Shown here: positions 1 through 5,539 of the stretch, piece after piece
Position numbering within the stretch: the stretch's first letter is position 1
Layout: every line of letters starts with the position of its first letter
From: Thioglobus_B sp964403565
GTDB lineage: Bacteria; Pseudomonadota; Gammaproteobacteria; PS1; Pseudothioglobaceae
Direction of reading: 5' to 3'
Assembly: GCA_964403565.1 (NCBI GenBank)
Contig: CAYOFV010000037.1
Span: 1-12,033, forward strand
Length of the DNA: 12,033 bases
Program-made: the position numbers and the translations under genes
Notes under the pieces: generated by a model
Told to the model about the DNA's origin: nothing
The model's input: only the letters and a program-made list of their open reading frames with translations
Database searches by the model: none

Positions 1-55
1 ACCACCGACCCCAGCATTATGAATGCTGTGCTCTAACCAGCTGAGCTACATAACC
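1..55 (-). tRNA. tRNA-Met (CAT), elongator, 3' part cut off by the window edge
   Basis: Read on the minus strand from 55 down, the sequence gives an acceptor 5' strand GGTTATG, a D-arm with GCTC...GAGC, and an anticodon stem CAGCA/TGCTG closing the loop TTCATAA, so the anticodon is CAT. The variable region GGGGTC follows, then the start of the T-arm. The 5' half closely resembles elongator tRNA-Met of E. coli (GTAGCTCAG, GGTTAGAGCACA, TCATAATG). It lacks the three consecutive G-C pairs of an initiator anticodon stem. A lysidine-modified tRNA-Ile2 also reads CAT in the gene, but its acceptor stem would normally differ. The T-arm, acceptor 3' strand and CCA lie outside the window. Confidence 0.88.
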
Positions 56-293
56 TAAATCGCTCACTGCACCAATCTATCACAACTTATAAAACATATA
101 AGTCGCATCTTTTCCACAAAAAAATTCGTCAAATAGACCAGCTATTTTTCTCATTTTTTAATAGAAAATACACTGCCTTCTATATTCTCTAAGTAGCACC
201 AGGTTGATGCAATGATCTCGTAAGAGCGTGTATTATCGATAGATTTGCTCATCTTGTCAATAGCAACGAGGATAAATTGCTAAAATCAAAACT
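56..293. other. Intergenic region between tRNA-Met and coaE
   Basis: These 238 bp separate the minus-strand tRNA from plus-strand coaE, so the region should hold two divergent promoters. A short dyad, ACTTAT at 85-90 and ATAAGT at 98-103 around a 7-nt centre, lies upstream of the tRNA. I could not settle on a convincing tRNA promoter. A candidate coaE promoter and a mini-ORF are described separately. Frame +1 from 208 to 297 is open for 29 codons before a TGA that overlaps the coaE ATG. It has no ATG start and I do not recognise the translation, so I do not call it a gene. Confidence 0.5.
158..186 (+). promoter_or_regulatory. Candidate sigma70 promoter for coaE
   Basis: A -35-like TTAATA at 158-163 (4 of 6 consensus bases) and a -10-like TATATT at 181-186 (5 of 6) are separated by exactly 17 bp. 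They point toward coaE and would give a leader of about 100 nt. In DNA this AT-rich, matches of this quality occur by chance, so this is only a candidate. Confidence 0.3.
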
Positions 294-887
294 ATGAAAA
301 TTGCGCTTACAGGTGGTATAGCCTGCGGTAAATCAGAGGCTAGTAAAATCATGCGAGATCTTGGTGTCAAGATTATCAGTCTTGATGCTATTGCCAAAGA
401 TGTTGTAGAGCCAAATACTCCAGGCCTTAAACAACTAGTTGATACTTTTGGCAAGCAAATCCTTGATGGGGAAAATCTTAACCGCAATAAACTGCGCGAA
501 CTATTACTAGCAAACAAAGAAAACCAAACAACAATTGAAAATATTTTGCATCCAAAAATTTTGGAAAAAATGCAAATGGAGTTAAAACAGGCAAAAAATC
601 CACTCAAAGTTGTTGAAGTGCCATTATTAGCTGAAAAAAACCTTGGTTATTTGTTTGATAGGGCGATTGTGGTTAGTTGCGATGAGGAAAAACAGCTAAA
701 AAGATTAAAAAACCGCCCAAATATTAATGAAAAACAAGCAAAACAACTAATAAATGCACAATTTAGTCATAATGAAAGACTAAAAGCACTAGAATCAATG
801 CCAGTTGACATTATTGAAAATAATTCAGAAATTATTGAAATGAAGCAAAAAGTTAAAGATTTGTATCAAAAATTAATCAATCTTTAA
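294..887 (+). CDS. coaE: Dephospho-CoA kinase
   Basis: CoaE phosphorylates the 3'-hydroxyl of dephospho-CoA with ATP, the last step of coenzyme A synthesis in the cytoplasm. The N-terminus MKIALTGGIACGKS holds the P-loop (residues 7-14, GGIACGKS). It is followed by the family pattern of an Asp-containing segment after strand 2 (VKIISLDAIAKDVV, about 25-38), HPKI at about 86-89 and the VEVPLLAEK segment at about 106-114. Its 197 aa match the family's usual size of about 200. The ATG at 294 begins directly at the conserved first strand. No Shine-Dalgarno sequence lies at normal distance; a GAGGA at 268-272 is 21 nt upstream. The last 15 bp overlap the end of the convergent ferredoxin gene. Confidence 0.96.
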   Translation: MKIALTGGIACGKSEASKIMRDLGVKIISLDAIAKDVVEPNTPGLKQLVDTFGKQILDGENLNRNKLRELLLANKENQTTIENILHPKILEKMQMELKQAKNPLKVVEVPLLAEKNLGYLFDRAIVVSCDEEKQLKRLKNRPNINEKQAKQLINAQFSHNERLKALESMPVDIIENNSEIIEMKQKVKDLYQKLINL

Positions 888-1184
888 TCTTTCAACTACT
901 CTGCCGCCAAGAAGATGCTCATTGATAATCTCATCAATATCTTCTTTGTCAATATATCTATACCAAACATCATCAGGATAAACCACTGCAACTGGACCAT
1001 GCTCACACCTACCCAAACAGCGTGATTCACTAATGCCAATTTCTCCTGCACGTAGTTTTCCCATATCTCTACAGGTGTCTTTAGCATAACGATACAACTC
1101 TTTAGCACCAAATTGTGAACAGCACTGCTTGCCATTCTTACGTACGTTATTACAAAAGAAAATGTGTTTTTTATAAAAACTCAT
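873..1184 (-). CDS. Thioredoxin-like [2Fe-2S] ferredoxin
   Basis: This 103-aa protein matches the thioredoxin-fold [2Fe-2S] ferredoxin family, small cytoplasmic electron carriers related to the NuoE-type domain. Candidate cluster ligands are Cys11, Cys21 or Cys22, Cys56 and Cys60. The spacing of about ten residues, then about 34, then CLGRC (CxxxC) is typical of the family. The motif RCLGRCEHGPVAVVYPDDVWY (residues 55-75, quoted here without its context) is its most conserved part, and a C-terminal IDEIINEHLL helix follows. The electron partner cannot be told from this sequence. The ATG at 1184 has no clear Shine-Dalgarno sequence. The gene lies 27 bp downstream of the toxin gene on the same strand, so it may be partly cotranscribed with the toxin-antitoxin pair, and its 3' end overlaps coaE by 15 bp. 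Confidence 0.9.
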   Translation of the reverse strand: MSFYKKHIFFCNNVRKNGKQCCSQFGAKELYRYAKDTCRDMGKLRAGEIGISESRCLGRCEHGPVAVVYPDDVWYRYIDKEDIDEIINEHLLGGRVVERLKID

Positions 1185-1205
1185 AATTTATTTTAAAGTT
1201 AATTG

Positions 1206-1216
1206 ATACTATTAAT
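1206..1216. repeat. Copy of the toxin-antitoxin operator half-site
   Basis: ATACTATTAAT at 1206-1216 repeats 11 bp of the palindrome in the toxin-antitoxin promoter (1749-1759) in the same orientation. This copy overlaps the toxin stop codon and lies 22 bp or more upstream of the ferredoxin start. Only one half of the palindrome is present intact here. Confidence 0.5.
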
Positions 1217-1490
1217 TTTTATAGACTTCATCATGTGTTCCGATAGAAATTGGAATAATTTGCTTGTCTTCAATTAGAAATTCAATACTAATTCTATAAT
1301 TAATATTTATCGAAATTGAATACAAGTCTTTAAGCTTACCAGATAAAGAATGAATTCTAAGTGACGGATGAAACGGATCAACCTCCATCAGTCTAATAGT
1401 TTTGTCGTATTGTTTTCTTATATCAGAATGTTTTTTAAAAAATCTCTTAACTCGTTTTTCATAAGCAGGAGTAAATATTAGTTGATACAC
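1212..1490 (-). CDS. RelE/ParE-superfamily toxin of a type II toxin-antitoxin pair
   Basis: The 92-aa product has the layout of RelE/StbE-type mRNA interferase toxins. An N-terminal strand (YQLIFTPAYEKRVKRFFKKH) is followed by a basic helix. The conserved stretch HSLSGKLKDLYSISI covers residues 47-61, NYRISIEF residues 64-71, and the family ending GTHDEVY residues 84-90. Such toxins generally cleave mRNA in the ribosome and are held inactive by the partner antitoxin; here that role is inferred from family. The start is GTG at 1488-1490, which shares its first G with the last base of the antitoxin stop codon (TAGTG). This one-base overlap implies translational coupling. The frame is intact and conserved arginines remain (Arg45, Arg66), so the toxin looks functional. 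Confidence 0.9.
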   Translation of the reverse strand: MYQLIFTPAYEKRVKRFFKKHSDIRKQYDKTIRLMEVDPFHPSLRIHSLSGKLKDLYSISININYRISIEFLIEDKQIIPISIGTHDEVYKN

Positions 1491-1732
1491 TAAAGCTGCG
1501 CCAAGTGTTCATCAGCTGACATTGCTCTACCTTTACCTGCTTTGATTTCAGCCTTTGCTTCTAGTAAAGCAGCTTCAAGCTCACATTCACGTAAATAATT
1601 GTATCTTTCAAGACTAACAGCAACGTATTTAGATTTACCTCTAACTGTAATTAATGCTTCGTCATTATGCTTAAGCGCATCATCAATAACACCAACGCCG
1701 CGAGTTTTAAGTTCGTTTGCAACAATATTCAT
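1490..1732 (-). CDS. Phd/YefM-family antitoxin
   Basis: This 80-aa protein resembles Phd/YefM antitoxins. The N-terminal NIVANELKTRGVGVIDDAL is a DNA-binding fold, and ALITVRGKSKYVAVSLERYNYL (about residues 26-47, described here by its VRGK and Y-rich core) is the usual dimer segment. The acidic helix ELEAALLEAKAEIKAGK should wrap the toxin. Antitoxins of this family neutralise the toxin and repress their own promoter. Expression probably starts at the promoter at 1763-1791, and AAGG at 1740-1743 lies 7 nt before the ATG as a weak ribosome binding site. The toxin gene follows with a 1-bp overlap, the normal antitoxin-first order. Confidence 0.92.
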   Translation of the reverse strand: MNIVANELKTRGVGVIDDALKHNDEALITVRGKSKYVAVSLERYNYLRECELEAALLEAKAEIKAGKGRAMSADEHLAQL

Positions 1733-1747
1733 AACAATGCCTTAAAT

Positions 1748-1765
1748 AATACTATTAATAGTATT
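1748..1765. promoter_or_regulatory. Palindromic operator of the toxin-antitoxin operon
   Basis: AATACTATTAATAGTATT is a perfect 18-bp palindrome in the gap between rsmI and the antitoxin gene. It overlaps the last three bases of the predicted -10 box and covers the expected transcription start, so a bound antitoxin dimer would block RNA polymerase. Position and symmetry fit the autorepression known for Phd/YefM antitoxins. That this protein binds this site is inferred. Confidence 0.75.
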
Positions 1766-1791
1766 GTACTTGAAATCTATTTAATTATCAA
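1763..1791 (-). promoter_or_regulatory. Sigma70 promoter of the toxin-antitoxin operon
   Basis: On the minus strand a -35 box TTGATA (1786-1791, 5 of 6 consensus bases) and a -10 box TACAAT (1763-1768, 5 of 6) are spaced by the optimal 17 bp. The -35 box lies in the final codons of rsmI, whose stop codon is at 1781-1783. It allows the toxin-antitoxin pair to be transcribed independently of rsmI. Confidence 0.7.
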
Positions 1792-2614
1792 TAGCACGTT
1801 GATAGCAATATTTTTTACTAATGCCGGTTATTTTACTGGCAAGCTTTGCAGCTTTCGAAGCGCCTAATTCAGTTAATAAAATTGGAAGTATTTTATCAAG
1901 CTGCTCTTCGCCGTCAACTTTTTTATCTTTATCTATGCCTGAAATTAATACCACAAACTCGCCTTTTTGATGAGTACTATCTATATTCAAATAATCTATT
2001 AATTCTGGCAAGAATCCAGTTTTAATTGTTTCAAAAGCCTTAGTGATTTCTTTGGCAATACAAACACTACGTTCATTGCCAATTACATCCAATAGATCTT
2101 GCATGCATGCAAGAATACGTTTTGGCGACTCGTACAAAATTGCTGTTTGTTCAATATGCGCAATGGAATTAATAAACTTAACTCTAGCAGTTTGTTTGGT
2201 TGGAAAAAAACCATAAAAACTAAAACTATCACTAGGCAAGCCTGATGCACTTAATGCGCTTATCAAAGCACTTGCGCCTGGTATTGGAACAACTTTTATT
2301 CCTGCTTTTTTTGCATCACGCACCAATACATAACCCGGATCAGAAATAAGTGGCGTGCCAGCATCACTAATAAGTGCAATGTTTTTTCCACTATTAAGCT
2401 TGTCAACTATATCTAAAGATTTATTAGTTTCATTGTGCTCATGGAATGCCTGAACATTTGTATCTATATCAAAGTTATTAAGCAAGGTTTTTGAATGACG
2501 AGTATCTTCAGCTAATATAGTATCAACAGTTTTTAAAACCTCAATTGCGCGTAAACTGATATCATCTAGATTACCAATTGGTGTGGCAACAATATATAAA
2601 TAACCTGAATTCAT
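1781..2614 (-). CDS. rsmI: 16S rRNA (cytidine1402-2'-O)-methyltransferase
   Basis: RsmI uses S-adenosylmethionine to methylate the ribose of C1402 in 16S rRNA at the ribosomal P site. The tetrapyrrole-methylase-type fold is plain: YIVATPIGNLDD near the N-terminus (residues 7-18), LAEDTRHS at 34-41, the SAM-site motif ISDAGTPLISDPG at 82-94 and IPGASAL at about 111-117. It is 277 aa, close to the E. coli protein (286). I start at the ATG at 2614 because homology begins there and AAGAGA lies a few bases upstream. A TTG ten codons further up (2644) adds residues the family lacks. This start overlaps the divergent yraN start by 2 bp. The gene's end contains the -35 box of the downstream toxin-antitoxin promoter. 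Confidence 0.94.
   Translation of the reverse strand: MNSGYLYIVATPIGNLDDISLRAIEVLKTVDTILAEDTRHSKTLLNNFDIDTNVQAFHEHNETNKSLDIVDKLNSGKNIALISDAGTPLISDPGYVLVRDAKKAGIKVVPIPGASALISALSASGLPSDSFSFYGFFPTKQTARVKFINSIAHIEQTAILYESPKRILACMQDLLDVIGNERSVCIAKEITKAFETIKTGFLPELIDYLNIDSTHQKGEFVVLISGIDKDKKVDGEEQLDKILPILLTELGASKAAKLASKITGISKKYCYQRAIDN
2097..2114. repeat. Perfect 18-bp palindrome inside rsmI
   Basis: TCTTGCATGCATGCAAGA is identical to its reverse complement. It lies in codons for Ile-Leu-Ala-Cys-Met-Gln-Asp of rsmI and may be only a coding coincidence. Confidence 0.6.
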
Positions 2615-2984
2615 GTTCTCTTTTAAACGTAGAGTTGGCAACAAAGCTGAAGAACTTGTACTTGATTATCTTGCAAAACAAGGACTTAATCTCATTGACC
2701 AAAACTATATAACCAAGTTTGGTGAAATAGATATCATTATGCAAGATTTAACAAGCAATACTTTAGTTTTTGTTGAAGTGCGTTATAGGAAGGATAATAA
2801 ATTTAGCTCAGCAATTGAGACTGTTGATACCCACAAACAAAATAAAATTATCAAAACTGCAAAGCTGTTTCTACAAAAACATAGCGAGTATCAACAAAGT
2901 GTTTGTAGGTTTGATGTAGTTGGAGTTGAATCTGATTTAAAATATCCTGAAATTACTTGGATTAAAGATGCTTTCGAGGCTTGA
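2613..2984 (+). CDS. yraN: YraN family protein (UPF0102), nuclease-fold
   Basis: The 123-aa product belongs to the UPF0102/YraN family, which has a PD-(D/E)XK endonuclease-like fold but no settled function. Family marks are GNKAEELVLDYL (residues 9-20), GEIDIIM at 37-43 with Glu38 and Asp40, and FVEVRYR at 53-59 with Glu55 as the likely metal-binding/catalytic core. As in many proteobacteria it sits beside rsmI, here divergently. The ATG at 2613 overlaps the rsmI ATG and has no Shine-Dalgarno sequence upstream; no other in-frame start is available nearby. Translation may depend on a short or absent leader. The following lipoprotein gene starts 3 bp after its stop codon. Confidence 0.9.
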   Translation: MFSFKRRVGNKAEELVLDYLAKQGLNLIDQNYITKFGEIDIIMQDLTSNTLVFVEVRYRKDNKFSSAIETVDTHKQNKIIKTAKLFLQKHSEYQQSVCRFDVVGVESDLKYPEITWIKDAFEA

Positions 2985-2987
2985 AAT

Positions 2988-3719
2988 ATGAAAAAAATCA
3001 TTACTTTATTAATTCTTATAATAACTACAGCAATACTCAGTGGCTGTGTCAGCACTATGTCAACTGTTAGTACTGCTGTTACTGTTAATAACGAAAGAAG
3101 AACCACAGGAGAAGTGTTAGATGACAAAACTACTGGACTTCGATTATTAGCTTGGTCAACAGATGATGCAAAACTTAAAGATGCGCATGTTAACTTTATG
3201 GCATTTGATCGCGTTGTACTAGCAACTGGTGAAGCGCCAAATAGTGAAACGCGTAAATATATTGTTAATCAAATACAAATAACTGATCCAAAGATTGAAA
3301 AAGTAATTAATGAAATTTCAATTGGTCCAAATAGTGGCTACCTAAGTCGCGCTAAAGATGTTGCTATCACAACACAAGTAGAAGTATTTTTCCACGATCA
3401 AGAAGTATTTCACCCGACCCATATTAAAGTCATGACTGAGAATCAGGTGGTTTATCTGATGGGCAAGGTTACTCAAAGAGAGGCAGACAAAGCCACAAAG
3501 ATTGCTGCTAAAGCTAAGGGTGTTAAAAAAGTAGTAAAACTATTTGACTATTTAAAAACCCGACCAGCTGCTGAGATTGAGCGTGACAGACAAAGAGAAT
3601 TAAAAGCTCAACAAGACGCTGAGCGCAAGAAAAAACAAGCTGAAATTGATGCTAAAAAAGCTGAACTTAAAAAACGACTGCGTGAGCTTGGCAATTATTC
3701 CGAAGGCACGCCATTTTAG
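2988..3719 (+). CDS. dolP: BON-domain outer-membrane lipoprotein, YraP/DolP-like, with charged C-terminal tail
   Basis: Residues 1-20 form a lipoprotein signal peptide: MKK, a hydrophobic core, then the lipobox LSGC with Cys20 as lipidation site. Val rather than Asp at +2 suggests sorting to the outer membrane. Two BON domains follow, at about 45-112 and 122-188, the latter with VVYLMGKVTQREAD and GVKKVVKLFDYL. This architecture and the position after yraN match E. coli YraP/DolP, a phospholipid-binding periplasmic lipoprotein that supports outer membrane integrity. At 243 aa it is about 50 longer than E. coli DolP (191). The extra part, residues 194-235, is highly charged, rich in Glu, Lys, Gln and Ala, and looks like one long helix or coiled coil. 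A GAGG at 2976-2979, 8 nt before the ATG and inside yraN, is a good ribosome binding site. Confidence 0.88.
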   Translation: MKKIITLLILIITTAILSGCVSTMSTVSTAVTVNNERRTTGEVLDDKTTGLRLLAWSTDDAKLKDAHVNFMAFDRVVLATGEAPNSETRKYIVNQIQITDPKIEKVINEISIGPNSGYLSRAKDVAITTQVEVFFHDQEVFHPTHIKVMTENQVVYLMGKVTQREADKATKIAAKAKGVKKVVKLFDYLKTRPAAEIERDRQRELKAQQDAERKKKQAEIDAKKAELKKRLRELGNYSEGTPF

Positions 3720-4274
3720 TTAAGACAACTTTCTAACTGGCGCAAATGAAAATCTGTGTTCACCAATAATTGGTCCGTATTGTTCTAAAGCCTCAATATG
3801 TAGTTTAGTGCCATAACCTTTGTGACGAGCAAAACCATACTCAGGATACATGCTATCTAGTTCAAGCATTTGCCGATCACGAGTAACTTTAGCGATAATT
3901 GATGCTGCTGAAATTGCTGGCTCAGTAAGATCGCCTTTTACAATTGCCTGGCAGTTATTAAGATCTGGACAACGATTACCATCAACTAGTACTTGATCAT
4001 ACTTGGTCTTTAAATTTTCAACTGCTGTTTTCATAGCTAGCATTGTAGCTTGTAAGATGTTTATCTCATCAATTGTGTTTGCATCAATCACACCTGTTGC
4101 CCACTGGCATTCTTGGGTTATAATTGAGTACAATAACTCGCGCTTTTTTTCACTAAGTTTTTTTGAGTCGGTTAGTTCTGGATGAATAAAACCTTGAGGT
4201 AGAATGACAGCACCTGCTACGACAGGGCCGACTAATGGCCCTCTACCTGCCTCGTCAACCCCAACAATTATCAC
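3720..4274 (-). CDS. rnhB: Ribonuclease HII
   Basis: RNase HII cuts the RNA strand of RNA-DNA hybrids and removes single ribonucleotides misinserted in DNA. All expected acidic residues are visible: Asp7 and Glu8 in GVDEAGRGPLVGPV, Asp98 in LVDGNRC and Asp115 in VKGD, matching D16, E17, D108 and D126 of the E. coli enzyme. SAASIIAKVTRD (122-133) and the C-terminal YGFARHKGYGT are also family signatures. Its 184 aa are slightly short (E. coli 198) because the N-terminus begins just before the first catalytic strand. The start is GTG at 4272-4274, overlapping the purD stop by 4 bp (GTGA), which implies translational coupling. Its stop codon directly abuts that of the convergent lipoprotein gene, with no base between. 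Confidence 0.96.
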   Translation of the reverse strand: MIIVGVDEAGRGPLVGPVVAGAVILPQGFIHPELTDSKKLSEKKRELLYSIITQECQWATGVIDANTIDEINILQATMLAMKTAVENLKTKYDQVLVDGNRCPDLNNCQAIVKGDLTEPAISAASIIAKVTRDRQMLELDSMYPEYGFARHKGYGTKLHIEALEQYGPIIGEHRFSFAPVRKLS

Positions 4275-5539
4275 GTAATTGCTTTAAAGCCAATGTCTGT
4301 GCGGTAATATGCATTTGACCAATTAATCTTATCAAGTAGTGCGTAAGCATTAGACTGGGCTTGCTTAGTATCATCACCGAGTGCAGTTGCGCACAAAACC
4401 CGTCCACCGCTTGATACAATATCGTTGCCATGCATTTTTGTTCCAGCATGGAAAACTTTAGCATCTTCTGTATCAATTGGCAGCCCTATTACTTCGCCTG
4501 ATGGATAAGCATCTGGATAACCATTAGCAGCTAAAACTATGCCTAAAGATGATCTCTCGTCCCACTGTATATTGGCTTCATCTAACTTGCCCTGTGTTGC
4601 CAATAAACACAAATCTGCTAGATTTGATTTAAGACGCATCATAATTGGTTGGGTCTCAGGATCACCAAAACGGCAATTGTATTCTAAAACTTTTGATTTA
4701 CCACTTTTGTCAATCATAAGCCCAGCATACAAGAATCCAGTATATGGATTACCTTCTTGAGCCATACCCTCAACGGTTGGACGAATAACACTATCCATTA
4801 CATCTTGGAAAATCTCATTAGTTACAATTGGCGCAGGAGAATAGGCTCCCATACCACCAGTATTTGGACCTTTGTCACCATTGTCTCGAGCCTTATGATC
4901 TTGCGATGTTGCCATTGGCAAGATGTTTTTACCATCTACCATCACAATAAAACTAGCCTCTTCGCCCACTAAAAACTCTTCAATAACAACGCGTGATCCA
5001 GCATCGCCAAAACGATTACCTTCAAGCATATCGTTAATTGCCTCTTGGGCCTTAGATTGAGTGTTGGCTATAATTACACCCTTGCCAGCAGCAAGCCCAT
5101 CAGCCTTAATTACAATTGGCGTACCTTTTTCTTTTACATAATTTATTGCCGGCTCAACCTCAGTAAATACATCATAAAAAGCTGTTGGAATTTCATTACG
5201 AGCTAAAAAATCTTTACAAAATGCCTTTGAACCTTCAAGTTGTGATGCGCCTTGAGTAGGGCCAAAAATTGATAAGCCTTCTTGATTAAATCTATCAACC
5301 ACACCTATAACCAATGGAGCCTCAGGGCCAACAATAGTTAAATCAACTTTATTATTTTTTGCAAAGTCAATAAGTCCGTCAATATCTTCTGAACCAACAT
5401 CAATATTTGTTAGCTTTTTCTCAAGGTACGTTCCTGCATTTCCAGGAGCAACAAACACCTCTTCTACACTGTCAAACTTAGCACATTGCCAAGCAAGTGC
5501 GTGTTCACGGCCGCCAGAGCCAATTACTAAAATCTTCAT
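4271..5539 (-). CDS. purD: Phosphoribosylamine-glycine ligase (GAR synthetase)
   Basis: PurD joins glycine to 5-phosphoribosylamine using ATP, giving glycinamide ribonucleotide in de novo purine synthesis. The N-terminal domain has IGSGGREHALAW (residues 6-17) and VGPEAPLVIGV (70-80). The ATP-grasp region shows KADGLAAGKGV (145-155), NTGGMGAYSP (226-235) and EYNCRFGDPETQP (286-298), which carries metal-binding residues. The C-terminal domain follows to residue 422 (E. coli 429). The ATG at 5539 overlaps the upstream gene's stop codon as ATGA. In many bacteria purD lies with purH; here it lies between an unknown gene and rnhB, downstream of the nusA-truB genes. Confidence 0.97.
   Translation of the reverse strand: MKILVIGSGGREHALAWQCAKFDSVEEVFVAPGNAGTYLEKKLTNIDVGSEDIDGLIDFAKNNKVDLTIVGPEAPLVIGVVDRFNQEGLSIFGPTQGASQLEGSKAFCKDFLARNEIPTAFYDVFTEVEPAINYVKEKGTPIVIKADGLAAGKGVIIANTQSKAQEAINDMLEGNRFGDAGSRVVIEEFLVGEEASFIVMVDGKNILPMATSQDHKARDNGDKGPNTGGMGAYSPAPIVTNEIFQDVMDSVIRPTVEGMAQEGNPYTGFLYAGLMIDKSGKSKVLEYNCRFGDPETQPIMMRLKSNLADLCLLATQGKLDEANIQWDERSSLGIVLAANGYPDAYPSGEVIGLPIDTEDAKVFHAGTKMHGNDIVSSGGRVLCATALGDDTKQAQSNAYALLDKINWSNAYYRTDIGFKAIT

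Noticed and set aside
208..297. Open frame before coaE as the tail of a gene
   Set aside because: It has no start codon with a ribosome binding site and no recognisable similarity; kept only as a possibility in the mini-ORF finding.
257..607. 116-codon open frame on the minus strand opposite coaE
   Set aside because: coaE is unmistakable on the plus strand, and the opposite translation is low in complexity and without motifs.
896..1135. Alternative frame over the ferredoxin gene
   Set aside because: The frame with the conserved cysteines and CxxxC motif is clearly the real one.
1206..1791. Toxin-antitoxin pair as part of a mobile element
   Set aside because: No transposase, integrase or terminal inverted repeats are present; only an 11-bp direct repeat is seen.
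2615..2644. N-terminal extension of RsmI to a TTG at 2644
   Set aside because: No ribosome binding site and ten extra residues not expected in the family; the ATG at 2614 fits better.
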